A DNA stretch of 38,686 bases from Branchiostoma floridae (Eukaryota > Chordata > Leptocardii > Amphioxiformes > Branchiostomatidae), in assembly GCF_000003815.2 (NCBI RefSeq), contig NC_049986.1, positions 19,072,588 through 19,111,273 of the forward strand, given 5' to 3'. This document shows, in pieces, positions 1 to 18,762 of this stretch (position 1 is its first letter; each line of letters begins with the position of its first letter). The translations under genes and the position numbers were made by a program. The notes beneath the pieces were generated by a model. It saw only the letters and a list, made by a program, of their open reading frames with translations. It was not told the DNA's origin and did no database searches.

Positions 1-395
1 GTGGTGCATCATCATAGCACATCCACGCCAAAAGATACAAAAAACGGATCTTTTGCTGCAGTACCAAGGTCACATACCAGGGGGGGGGGGCAACATTGAA
101 CTTGGCCTTTGTCTGCCCAACACCTACCCACATTCCCAATATCATTGTAATCAATCCCGAGGGTCTTGAGTTATGCTGACCACAAATATCCGGAAACACA
201 GACAGACAGACACACCGAATTATATCTCCATTATTCATGTAGATAAAAACCATTCATTGTATATAATAGTATACGTTTATATCATTTGTAAATACGGCTT
301 TATACACCTATTTTAATACTTCTTAATACATCTGCATGTAGGGCAGTATCTATCAACAGAGACACTTACTTCTAGTGCGGAAGAGAACCAGTGAA
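1..395. other. Intergenic start of window, no gene seen
   Basis: AT-rich sequence with no convincing ORF or exon. It holds an 11-base G run at 80-90. I see nothing else I can name before the Penelope-like remnant that follows. Confidence 0.5.
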
Positions 396-445
396 AATTG
401 TCCAGAGGAAGGTGACAGGCGATCGCCGAAACGTCGGTCTTCAAT
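396..445 (+). mobile_element. Possible Penelope-like terminal-repeat remnant
   Basis: The segment contains a GC palindrome (GGCGATCGCC, 418-427) followed directly by GAAACGTC (428-435). This is the arrangement of stem II, the GAA core and a tiny ACGT helix III in the hammerhead motifs of Penelope-like elements. The upstream CUGANGA box is broken (TGACA at 413-417), so no active ribozyme is expected. Called by resemblance to the better copy at 6898-6939; it could be chance. Confidence 0.35.
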
Positions 446-547
446 ATAGTACTTGGTCATGTACAAAGAATTTTGTTATCCTTCGCATCTTTATTTCTCG
501 TGTCATCTATCATACGATATACATATATATAGACACAAGTCTCTCCC

Positions 548-634
548 TCAAGAGAGAGAGAGGGAGGGAGAGGGGGGTGAGAGGGAGAGAGAGAGGGGAG
601 AGAGAGAGAGAGGGAGAGAGAGAGGGAGAGAGAG
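548..634. repeat. GA-rich low-complexity tract
   Basis: Mixed (GA)n and GGGA purine tract. The long open frames over it on both strands (Arg/Glu or Ser/Leu rich) are artefacts of composition, not genes. Confidence 0.95.
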
Positions 635-779
635 TCTTGCTGTCCTGATAATACAATCCCTTGCCCTGATGTCATATGTAACCCCTCCCTATTCTTGATA
701 ATTTGGGAACAGTCCAATATTACACCGGAAGTGTTCACTTTTCACTAGACCTCAGTAGAAAAGACATTTTCAAAGCCTC

Positions 780-900
780 GACAGTACAATATCAATAACG
801 CAAACAATAACATCGACTAGAAAAATGTAAACAAAACCGGTACCGCCCGCCATTTTCTAACAGCTGATCACAGGTGTGTTGATGATGATGATGACAGGTG
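780..900 (+). promoter_or_regulatory. Probable promoter of the coiled-coil/polyQ-polyN gene
   Basis: The segment contains CCGCCCGCCATTTTCT (846-861), the reverse complement of a YY1-type AAAATGGCGGG element. E-box-like CACAGGTGTG and a GATGATGATGATG run follow, and a TGCGCA core (NRF1-like) lies at about 909. Such elements sit near start sites of TATA-less animal promoters. A good splice donor lies about 170 bases downstream at 1038. No TATA box was seen. The start site itself cannot be placed from sequence. Confidence 0.4.
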
Positions 901-1037
901 TGTTGGTCATGCGCACTGAGGTTTACCTTCGTCGCAGACAGTCTTCGAGATCGGTAGCGGACGCACGCCGGTTAACGTTTGTCTACTTGCCCCTAGTTTT
1001 GCTTCGTGTTTGGAAGCGCTGTTCGTCGACAAATCTG
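880..1037 (+). other. Probable non-coding first exon (5'UTR)
   Basis: The stretch ends in CTG|gtaaga (donor GT at 1038-1039) and is GC-richer than its surroundings. The next acceptor with a strong pyrimidine tract on this strand is at 3442-3443, seven bases before the proposed start codon, so some upstream exon is required. Four overlapping ATGs occur at 882-893. If transcribed they would open an upstream frame that, once spliced, stops at the TGA overlapping the main ATG. The 5' end is a guess. Confidence 0.45.
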
Positions 1038-2247
1038 GTAAGACTAACTATACTTCTATCGTGTTGGATATCACGATCTTATCCTGTTTCAGCGTGATCG
1101 TGACACAACGGGATTTTTAATGTTAGAATAGTTAGAATGGCTTCCCTTTGTCTGTTGATCATCGCTATTCCCCACAAGTAAATACCAATTCAGGTTAACA
1201 AAGACGTGTGAATCGAGTCAATCATACTCGAGTGACACGATCGTTTGACTCAATCGTACGTGTCACCTTTTGTCAAGGAGTAGAAACGAACGATAAAATC
1301 AATGAATTACCGTGTAACAAACATAGTTTACGTAGGTCCTTTCTTTGTGATCGTCAAATGACGCCATTTCAAACGGAGTTTGACCAACCGTACCAAGCGT
1401 TTTGCCTTCGTTATGAAGGTGTCTTCCTCGACGATTTCTCCTCCACAAAGCCTAAATCCTAAATCACGAATGGCTACTTTGCCACATGCCAAGTTTGAGT
1501 GAAGTAGATTACATTTTACTTCGTAATTATTTTCCGGCTGCTTGTAACTTCTGTATTTTCCGCTCAACATAAATAGGTTTTAGCGTTCTTTAAAATAACA
1601 ACATGCATTTCTTGTGAACACGCAAATATTTCATCTAAGTCTGCTCATTTACTCATACAAACCTGGTAAAGGTGCCCACGGTAGATTTGCAACATGCGTA
1701 ACCGACATAGCAGTGGGCTACCGATGGTCTCGTTGGCAGTTCGCGTGTGTACAAGCAAGGCTAGAAGTTTGAAATTGATAATCTGTGAGAAATATGGGAA
1801 CAACGTTGAAAACGGACGTCATTCGACACGAGTTATCCCCCTTTATAATCGTATATGCTCATGATTCTGGTGCATTTTGTTTCTTTGAGACAATTCACGA
1901 GTGGAGAATTCTTCCGATCAACTAGACTTTTAGTTTCCGTAGGGAACGTTCTACCAACGTGTTTCTTCAAATCTCGCGCGTTTTATGCAAATGACCCATG
2001 GGTCGCTAGACGGCGTTGTTAACATTTCTTGTCTTGCCAAGTGAAGAACCCATGAATGTACCGCGAGAATACACCAGAAATAAAGTATTTATCAATGCTT
2101 TTGGCCAGCAAAACAAGAATAAATCCATAACTGCGCCACGATTATGATGTTGTGACAGCTTGGGGCCAGAAAAGAAAGTAAAATCCAACCAATTTAGAAT
2201 TTGAGATAGTTAGCATTCAGAAACTTTCAGGTTACCCTTTGCGGAAG
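1038..2247. other. Intron 1 sequence, nothing recognised
   Basis: Presumed first part of intron 1. The short ORFs on either strand lack recognisable domains or splice context. I see no repeat structure that I can define here. Confidence 0.4.
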
Positions 2248-2250
2248 TTA

Positions 2251-2611
2251 GGCCATGTTGATTTGATTACATGGATAACATTCACTAGGAACCCTAAAAC
2301 TGGGGCGAGCGTGCAAATAAAAGTCCCCCCCCCCTCAAAAAAGTTGTCTTCATTATGACAGCTAAGAGGCCTGGAAGATTGAACCAAGGAGCTTTTATAA
2401 AAGCTCCTTGGTTGAACAAATGACTTAAAACACAGAGTATGGTATACAGAAGAATATATTCATCTTTATTCTTTCACATCTTCTATCACCTTGAAATTCT
2501 ATGACATTAGTAGACATTTTGTGTGTTTTTTTTTTAAAAATTCTACGGCATATATTTCCTCATTTTGCATGCGCACACGGATGTCATCCATATAATCAAA
2601 TCAACATGGCC
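2251..2611. mobile_element. MITE with terminal inverted repeats, TA-flanked
   Basis: The left end GGCCATGTTGATTTGATTA (2251-2269) and the right end TAATCAAATCAACATGGCC (2593-2611) are inverted copies, continuing inward with few mismatches (ATGGATAACA versus TGTCATCCAT). The ends are flanked by TA (2249-2250 and 2612-2613), which fits a Tc1/mariner-type target duplication, although TTA/TAA on the two sides also leaves other families open. There is no transposase frame, so it is non-autonomous. A perfect 32-bp palindrome lies inside. Confidence 0.75.
2382..2413. repeat. Perfect 32-bp palindrome
   Basis: AACCAAGGAGCTTTTA followed immediately by its exact reverse complement, with no spacer. It lies within the MITE, slightly off its midpoint. 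It could extrude a cruciform or fold as a hairpin in RNA. Confidence 0.95.
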
Positions 2612-3450
2612 TAAGGTCACAGCAAGGAAATTTTATCGATGACATCCTCTACAGACTGCAACAATAAAAGATATAGGGTGAAGCATAGACAAGATTTTGG
2701 GTAAAATAAACAAGATGGCTAGATTTTCAAAATAGACACCATAAATGTTTTAACATTTAGAATTGAAGTGACAAAACATCCAACAAGTCATTCATTTCCG
2801 TACAAAAATACAACTAGAAAGGCAACATTTTCAATTAAAGCAGGATATTTACCTTCCTCTAAATAATTTGTCTTTTGTCAAGCTACATTCAACTATCATC
2901 ATTTTTCAACTCTAAAATATGGAGACATGCAGACAGAAGACACTTTGGTCAATCATTGAATTGGTTATTGGTTTACCTCTGTACATAACCCTAGAAGTTA
3001 GGAGATGTTGCAATTGTCCATCTTCGCATGAGATTTTTTGTGGGATTCAGATTAATCATTCAAGTATTCTGACATCAGATATTTTGCCAAGGGATGTTAG
3101 AGTACCAATGTTAGCATTTGCATGAAGGATTCAAATGCTAGTAGTACTGCCTTCTTTCTTAGCATATTAAGATTATTTACTTCTGTTTGGCTGAAGAAGA
3201 TCCACTAATATGATTTATGCAAATGAGGACCTTATGTGCATAATTAAGAAGTAACACATATATTATATCAATAAAAAAATATTCAGTTGTAATGGTTTAA
3301 TTTCATTAGGCGAAGGTATGGGGCCATGAAATGTGGTTCAATATTTTTCTCCCACATCCATTCAACCTCTATTGTTTCATGAATTCATCCATTCAACTCA
3401 TTCAAGCTTCATTAATTCATTCATTCTCTCCTTTCTTCCCTAGAATCGTG

Positions 3451-12487
<9,037 letters not shown>

Positions 12488-12568
12488 TAACAGTAAGTGT
12501 ACGATTCTGGTCTATTTATTACAAGTTGAATCACAATTCTCAAAACCTAAGCCATATACTAAATAAGC

Positions 12569-12783
12569 CCTTTCACAGAGATCAGGACGCATGTGTGGCG
12601 ACAGGAGTTCCTAGTAATATGTCAAAGATAAAAAAAGGCCCCCCCCCCCCCCCCCCCGTAACAAAACTACATCCTTGTCCCGACCAATGTTTTGACTTGT
12701 ATAACAACGTTCAGACAGGTTTACACGTTGTGGGCCTTTTGGAATTCCTGTCGCCGGAAATGGGTTCTGATCTCTGTGAAAGG
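12569..12783. mobile_element. Short MITE with CCTTTCACAGAGATCAG ends
   Basis: CCTTTCACAGAGATCAGGAC (from 12569) is matched in reverse by GTTCTGATCTCTGTGAAAGG (to 12783), and the arms continue through CGACAGGAGTTCC. An 18-base C run (about 12640-12657) lies in the centre. No coding region. Target duplication unclear. Confidence 0.65.
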
Positions 12784-13600
12784 CAATTAGTGTTCTCTCA
12801 CATTTCTGTGTATGCGAAATGTAGTACAATGTACATCTTTTGTAGCCTGTGTTTACAGTGACACAAGCTCTCGCCGGCTGGGCTTAATGACCCCCTCCCC
12901 CCGAGAGGCGGCAATCTTAGGGCCGGCCGCTAGGGGCGCGATTTTAGTCATGAGGCTAACATCTTTTGTATGTTTATATAATTGTCGAACGGCGTTCTCG
13001 GTACACCAAGTCCAGTGCTTGCCTTGAATCCCCACTCCAGTTTTACTCGTATTTAATATGTTTATTGCAAGTTCATGCCCGAGGGGTATGTGCAGGTACA
13101 AACAACACGTATGATAAGAAAAGCACAAAGGTACTAGAACTAAACTACATTCTATGACTATGCTGTGCTACTTTAAGTGTATATTAGTTTTGTTGGGTTT
13201 GGGTTCTTCTTTGTAGGCAGTGGAAGACGAATTTACCCACATCTTTTAAAAATTTTGTGGGTTCTTTGATTTTGATGGTAGGATTGATTTAAGTAAGCGC
13301 GGTGTTTGGATAAATAATTGGTTTCTTATATCATCATATTACCCTTATATGATAGTCAAATTCTCTCTCCACAAACTCCAGTTCTTAATCAACTTTACGT
13401 AAACAAACGCACATGTTGTTTACAAATTGTTTCATGATCAGTTATAGGATCTGTTACTTTGAGGAAAATACGGAACTAAATACGTCCAAAGCAGTCTAGA
13501 TACGAGAAAAATTACAGGATTGACTCACCTGGTCGTTTACACGTCGTGAGGAAATTATTTACGTCCGAAAAATGAAAGTTTTGAAATTGGAATTCAGCTC
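12784..13600. other. No gene seen
   Basis: AT-rich sequence with a short GC patch (12880-12945, GAGAGGCGGCAATC...GGCCGGCCGC). No exon or repeat that I can define. Confidence 0.4.
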
Positions 13601-13611
13601 AAATACGCTGT

Positions 13612-13670
13612 GGCTATTGACACACTCAGTGTGCCAATAGCCAAACAGGCTATTGACACACCGAGATGCC
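13612..13670. repeat. Palindromic GGCTATTGACACACTCAGTG repeat
   Basis: GGCTATTGACACAC and GTGTGCCAATAGCC (13612-13642) fold into a hairpin with a TCA loop and one mismatch. A second half copy, AGGCTATTGACACACC, follows. Near-identical modules recur at 14476-14565. Confidence 0.85.
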
Positions 13671-13853
13671 AGTCAGCCAATCAGAGCTTGTAACATCCCT
13701 TTCCGGCAATATTTTACACAAGCAATAATTAATTAGACATTGTTCGGAAGATTAGACATTGGGATCTTTGAATCTTGGAATGAACGGACGTATTCAAGTT
13801 ATGCCCTAGGTTTGGATACCTGTTAATACGGCCTCCATCATGTATGTTTCGCG

Positions 13854-13934
13854 TGGCGTAGTGGTGCAGAGCGTTGACCCGGGAATTCATGATAACAGCT
13901 CCGACCCGGTTCGAGTCCGCGTCGGAGTTTTTTT
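13854..13934 (+). ncRNA. tRNA-like Pol III unit with T-run terminator
   Basis: Box A TGGCGTAGTGG (13854-13864), box B GGTTCGAGTCC (13908-13918) and a seven-T terminator (13928-13934), with a longer T run soon after. The T-arm folds with one mismatch, but I cannot form a seven-pair acceptor stem, so a functional tRNA is unlikely. It may be a tRNA-derived SINE head or a small Pol III RNA. The B-box-to-terminator distance is tRNA-like. Confidence 0.55.
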
Positions 13935-14475
13935 AATTTTTTTTTTTTTTCAATTTTTCTTGTCCCTTTTTAAACATCCATTTGATATAAGAATATTTTA
14001 TATATAAACAACTTTTAAAGTTTCTGTTAACAATATAAACCAAAAATAACACTGACCACAAAACATGTCATATTTTCGGCCGTGTGGTTCCGGCGCTATC
14101 GGCAGCGACTCGGAAGAATATTTCTTTCACATTAAAAATAATGGAGGTAAAACAACAACTATAACTTCGCTTCCTTAGTGATATAAGTTTTGAGGCCGAA
14201 AATTCTCCAATATGGCAGGAATTCGTCGGTAAACACAGCTGAAAACGTGTTCCTGACCGATCCAACATGGCTGCCATGATCACATGCGGTGACACTCAGT
14301 AAAACTAGCACCCTATATGATAGCAGATTCCGATGTTTAAAATTGTGCCGTAAACACGTGAAAAAGATCGTATTTTGGGTTGATAATGGACACAGGATGC
14401 CATTTGTATTTTTCAGAGTGTTGATTGTCAAATATAATCGTAAGATTTCCTCATTTTAGTGGTTTCTATCACTGG

Positions 14476-14565
14476 GTGTGTCGATAGCCTAACAGGCTAT
14501 CGACACACTCAGTGTGCCAATAGCCTAAACAGGCTATCGACACACTCAGTGTGTCAATAGCCTCG
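14476..14565. repeat. Tandem palindromes of the GGCTATCGACACAC family
   Basis: GTGTGTCGATAGCCT (14476-14490) and AGGCTATCGACACAC (14494-14508) are a perfect 15-bp stem with an AAC loop. A second and third partial palindrome follow directly (GTGTGCCAATAGCCT...AGGCTATCGACACAC...GTGTGTCAATAGCC). Same family as 13612-13670. Confidence 0.9.
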
Positions 14566-14569
14566 CTCG

Positions 14570-15155
14570 TCAAAATATGTATCTGGCAGCCATCTTGGAT
14601 TTGCTGCGAAACTAGCACCATATTTGAGATAAACCAAGCTTTCAAAAACCAATCCAAAATGTAGACATTCAGAACGCATAGAAACAAAATTTACCTCAGA
14701 AAAATTACAAATAACTTTTTTCTTTCTATTTTATATCAAATATATTCAATTTAACAGAAGCTAGCAATCTAATGCTGGCATTATCTTGGGCTACAAATTA
14801 GTTGCTACCGTTACATCTGAAAGTTCAGAGTTGATGTTTTCATCTGATGAGGGCATGAACAGTAAGGCATCCGTCATTTTCTTGTTTATCTAAAGTAATA
14901 CAATCCCTATTCTTTGTATATCATGCTGTATCGCTGTATTGAAGCCACCGTGAATCCCTGGGTGTAGAGTGTGAGCTTGTTGAGCAATTTTGAAGGCTGT
15001 TGATCATAGCTACAAACAATTACGTTGTCACTAGAAACAGCAACCAATTTGCTTAGCTCTTTCACTTCAGACTCTGAATTTAATAGTTACAAAAAGTGCA
15101 TTTAACTTTTAAGGCAAGATCTGTGTATACCATTGTGTTAGAAGAAATGATCCTT
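14570..15155. other. No gene seen
   Basis: AT-rich spacer between the palindromes and the TTAA MITE. No exon or repeat recognised. Confidence 0.4.
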
Positions 15156-15159
15156 TTAA

Positions 15160-15673
15160 AGGGACATAATGTAGAAATATGGCGCCAAAATTTCAAATGT
15201 TCTGAACTTGAAAATCTCCATTCAGATTGACATTTACAACTTATTTCTAACTTATCTGCGTCATTTTATCACATTTCTAGGGCTTATTAACAACGTCAAA
15301 GTAAGCTGCGACCAAATTCACTTACTTCCGGGTAGCCTACCAGAAGTAAGCCGACCGTAGATTTCCGAATCGACCGTTGCGGTCGCAGATCTTCGGAGCT
15401 TAGCGGGGACTTTCAACAAACTTCAGTAATGATTCGAGCGAACCACCGAACGCGTTCTAAAGCGCACTTTGGCTCGCCGGCGAGTTGAATAAAATGGCGG
15501 ACAAGTACAACTCAAGCGGCGGAGGGAAGTGCGCATATTTCAAGACATCCTCACGGCTCAACAAAGTCGTAGACATACTTGTAAATATTGCTGTGCAGTG
15601 TAATAAGGTAGACTCAACTCATGATGTAGAGAAATGACCGAAAACAGTGACTTTGATTTTACATTATGTCCCT
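15160..15673. mobile_element. TTAA-flanked MITE
   Basis: AGGGACATAATGTAGAAAT (15160-15178) is matched at the right end by the reverse complement AGGGACATAATGTAAAAT (ending 15673). TTAA stands at both edges (15156-15159 and 15674-15677), the target duplication used by piggyBac- and Kolobok-type transposases. 514 bp, GC-richer on the right. It contains an ATGGCGG-started small ORF and GGGGACTTTC. Confidence 0.85.
15494..15637 (+). CDS. Small ORF (47 aa) inside the TTAA MITE, unproven
   Basis: ATGGCGGAC... opens 47 codons to TGA 15635-15637, beginning MADKYNSSGGGKCAYFKTSS and continuing with a Leu/Val/Ile stretch. AAAATGGCGG is also a YY1-type site, so the ATG may be a promoter element and not a start. 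I recognise no family. Conservation in other copies of the MITE would decide whether it is coding. Confidence 0.25.
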   Translation: MADKYNSSGGGKCAYFKTSSRLNKVVDILVNIAVQCNKVDSTHDVEK

Positions 15674-15799
15674 TTAAGGAGCTAGTAGGAGAATGAATGT
15701 ACAAAAAAAACTTGTAACGTTATGTGTTTAAATAGTGCAACAGTGGGATTATATCATCATCATCATCGGTCGGCTGCGGCGCAGGCTGTAAGTTTCTTC

Positions 15800-15910
15800 C
15801 AAGACATTGCCAAATGGCTGTCAGCCCTTTGGAGACATCGGTAATGCGCTGCTGGTTTTGTGGTCTGCCAGCCCGGATTCAGTGTGGGTTCGAATCCCGG
15901 GTGTCAGGAT
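15800..15910 (+). mobile_element. tRNA-derived SINE fragment
   Basis: Box B GGTTCGAATCC (15887-15897) in a good T-arm (GGGTTCGAATCCC), preceded by a tRNA-like region (TCGGTAATGCGCTGCTGG). Box A is worn. The 3' body up to about 16130 has no clear hallmark. Confidence 0.5.
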
Positions 15911-16215
15911 TTGTTTCTTTATTTCTGCTCCTTTCTTGAATTGGTTCCCTCGTATACCGACCCTGTTCAGTAACAGGCTAGCGGATGTGCCACACTCAGT
16001 AACAAGTTGGCTAGAGATGTGCCACTCAGGAATATCGATCTTGGAGATTGGAGGGCAAATCTTGAAAAGGAAAAGGGGGAAACGTGTAACAGTGGGGTTA
16101 AATCACCGCCAACAGACATTGCCATCGTCGTTTGGCGATATTGGTTGCGTGCCGGAAGGTAAGAACACCTCCTTACCACCTTAAGCTGGTCACTGAAACT
16201 GTCTTTCCCTTCCAG

Positions 16216-16412
16216 GTGAAGTGATGTCCATCCCCAGCTCACACCGGCAACCACGACAACCCCTGGCCTGTCTCAGCCAATCACAGTGCAAGTCTCAAGC
16301 TCAAGCTTCAGTCTCAGCCAATCAAAGTGCAGATCCATCATTCTCCACCAATCACAGTGAAGATCCACCAGACGCAGCAGGGCCACCGAACAGATCAGGC
16401 AGTAACAGGTAT
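16216..16412 (+). CDS. Candidate extra exon (3'UTR or alternative C-terminus)
   Basis: A strong acceptor (gtctttcccttccag, AG 16214-16215) precedes it. Donors are CAG|gtatcg at 16413 or ATC|gtgagt at 16419. One frame is open throughout: EVMSIPSSHRQPRQPLACLS, then a Ser/Gln-rich stretch with NQS and NHSEDPP, ending SGSNRYRE-stop if unspliced. This frame matches exon 5 read as SRSDN, but not the main frame, which has already stopped. Three CCAATCA boxes (16277, 16318, 16348) are in the segment and may instead mark regulatory DNA. It could simply be 3'UTR. Confidence 0.4.
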
Positions 16413-16675
16413 CGTGAGTGATTTTGAATTGTTTCTTTTAGTTTTACTTCCATGAAGATGCTGATATTGTCTTGGTTGTCACCTTAGCATGTATCATGTG
16501 TGTCATGGTGTGTTGGTTCAAATTAACTGGAATCTCTAGATGGATTGTCATTTGGTATGTGGTCAAAGGTCAATGGGAAGACAAAGGTCAGTTTTGAGCC
16601 CCCACGTGTGTGACCTTTGTACTGCAGCAGAACAATAGATGATAGACTAGTACTGTTGCTCTCAGTTCTCGCTTC

Positions 16676-16815
16676 GGGTACAGGGAAGCTTCGGTTCGGG
16701 TACCGGCTAGCTGCGGGTAAAGGGAAGCTTCGGTTCGGGTACCGGCTAGCTTCGGGTAAAGGGAAGCTTCGGTTCGGGTACCGGCTAGCTGCGGGTACAG
16801 GGAAGCTTCGGTTCA
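16676..16815. repeat. 39-bp minisatellite
   Basis: GGGAAGCTTCGGTTCGGGTA recurs at 16683, 16722, 16761 and 16800, an exact 39-bp period, within units that also carry CCGGCTAGCT(T/G)CGGGTA. Because 39 is a multiple of three, all copies stay in one frame on each strand, making false ORFs of 13-residue repeats. Confidence 0.95.
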
Positions 16816-17077
16816 CGTAAGGTACAGTGCCCCCTTAATAGTGCTGTCTCCAGGTCATGATGGTGGCAATGCATTGTACATGTTTTTCATTTTGGTCCGA
16901 ACAAAAAATGTAAAAGCCAAAAAAATCACAAAATATCTAAAATAAAAAAAAAGGTGAAAATGACAAAAGCTTAGTATGTCGCATCATGTGATATAGGGGC
17001 GACTATTGTAGGGAGGTCCGGGCGCATCCACCTTCCATGGTGCAGAGTTTTGAATACACTGTTATATCTTGAAATTC

Positions 17078-18381
17078 TCAGAGAGGTCACAGAGAAGACT
17101 GTTACCACAAATGACCTAGTGGCATTCTTGGTCAATCAGAATTTCCAGCAATTGAAGGGTATAGTGCGTCCAATTTCTTGTTATGTTACTTAGAAAAAGT
17201 CTAAATGATGCTTGGACACATGCCTGGCTAAAAGCCTGGCCGTTGCCCTCCCCTCCCCGCCAAAGACCTTGAGGTTAGGGAATATGTGTAGGTAGGTAGA
17301 GTATCTAACTTATGTGGATGGAAGTGCTGCCCCTACGGCCGGTGAGGCTTTGGGACTGGTGAGGTGAGGTGAGATAGTATCAAAAATCTGGATATTAGAT
17401 TGTCCTGAGAGGTTATACATGTATACATTGTACTACAGGTTAGTAGTAGCACTCTGACATGGAGGTTCCAGGATCTGAGCCACACCTCGGCCACATTAAA
17501 GAACCCATCACACGTATCGAAAAGGGCAGGCGGTTATAAAGGTGCATTCAGAGAGGTCACAGTAGAGGACTGTTACCACAAATGACCTAGTGGCATCCCT
17601 CAGGTCAATCTAACTTATCTATTCTAAGGGTGTCTAGTGCATCCAATTTCTTGTTATGTTAAGAAATGGGCGTCTAAATGATGCCTGGACGCATGCCTGG
17701 CAAAAAGCATGGCCGTTGCGGAGTCCCCTCCCTGCCAAAGACCTTGAGGTTAACTGTTAAGGGAATATTTACTAGGTAGGTAGAGTATCTAACTTAAAAT
17801 ATGTGGATGGAAGTGCTGCCCCTACAGCCGGTGAGGCTTTGGGACTGCTGAGGTGAGGTGAGAGAGTATCAAAAATCTGGATATTAGATTGTCCTGTGAG
17901 AGGTATACATGTACTGTGAATGTAGAACATGGTGCATCTCAGAATCTAATTATAACAGAGAACTTTGAAACTGAGGTTTTGAAAAGGGCATAACTATTAG
18001 GAGTCCATTTAAGGAAACAAAAATCTGATGTTTGTGAAATTCACAGAATCTCACAGTTCTCGAGTGTGAGTCTACTCTAGTAAAGAGGGGTATGCAAGGA
18101 TGGGGGTCCTGACACTAAATTCAGAGAGGTCACAGTAGAAGACTGTTACGACAGTAGTGACATCCCTGGTCAATCAGAATTGCATGCAATGTAAGGGCGT
18201 CTAGTGCGTCCAATTTCTTGTTATATTAAGAAAAGGGCATCTAAATGATGCCTGGCCATTGCCCTCCCCTCCCGAGCGCCAAAGGCCTTGAGGTTAACTT
18301 GAGGTTAACTGTAAAGGGAATATGTAGGTAGAGTATAAAAAATCTGGATATCCTTAGAGAGGTATACAAGTCATGTACTAC
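17078..18381. repeat. Three degenerate tandem copies of a roughly 470-570 bp unit
   Basis: Units start at about 17078, 17548 and 18120 with CAGAGAGGTCACAG, and share GACTGTTACCACAAATGACC, CCAATTTCTTGTTATGTTA, CCAAAGACCTTGAGGTTA and GAGAGTATCAAAAATCTGG. The first copy ends with a block (ACTCTGACATGGAGGTTCCA) that recurs at 18770 after an insertion. No coding. Confidence 0.85.
17913..18042. repeat. Dispersed repeat, copy A
   Basis: About 130 bp beginning ACTGTGAATGTAGAACATGG and including GAACTTTGAAACTGAGGTT. A second copy is at 19526-19653 in the same orientation. Confidence 0.85.
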
Positions 18382-18386
18382 AGGTA

Positions 18387-18757
18387 CAGGGATCGAAATA
18401 CTTTTTTTTTTGCTACATGCAAAATTGCAAGTTGGCAAAAATTTTACGTGCAATTTGAAAAATTTACATGCAAAATGCAACTTGGCGGCGATCGCAACGA
18501 GGATCGCTAGCTTGAATCGGCAAATTTGGTTACCTCTAGTGAGGCTACCGGAAAAAGTTACTGGCAAAAACAAGAAACGGAAAAAGACAGACGTCCATAT
18601 GTCGTTCTATCTAAGAGTAGGGTGTCTAATTCCTCAGTATTTTTACTATAGGCCAGGTATTTTCAACATGCAAGATTGCAAGTTCAGAATATTTTTACGT
18701 GCAAATCTCGAAAATTATGTGCAAACTGCAAGTTAAGTATGTGTATTTCGAACCCTG
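18387..18757. mobile_element. 371-bp CAGGG...CCCTG insertion with 5-bp duplication
   Basis: The ends CAGGGATCGAAATAC and GTATTTCGAACCCTG are inverted copies with one mismatch. AGGTA flanks both sides (18382-18386 and 18758-18762). The interrupted host sequence is intact in the paralogous unit near 17440 (CTACAGGTTAGTAG...CACTCTGACATGG), showing the empty site. The ends resemble hAT elements, and a 5-bp duplication would fit the hAT5-type group. Internal direct repeats around TGCAAGTT and TTTTACGTGCAA. No transposase. Confidence 0.85.
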
Positions 18758-18762
18758 AGGTA

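Noticed and set aside
453-738. Arg/Glu-rich and Ser/Leu-rich frames at the GA tract
   Set aside because: Low-complexity purine repeat open on both strands; no splice or promoter context.
876-1097. 73-residue ORF from the ATG run as a protein
   Set aside because: It crosses a good splice donor at 1038 and, if spliced, stops a few codons into the next exon. At most it is an upstream ORF.
12569-12783. An exon with a polyproline run (12611-12660)
   Set aside because: The C run is the centre of a MITE with inverted ends; there are no matching splice sites.
13854-13934. A functional tRNA gene
   Set aside because: Boxes A and B and a terminator are present, but no acceptor stem can be formed and the A-to-B spacing is too long without an intron I can define.
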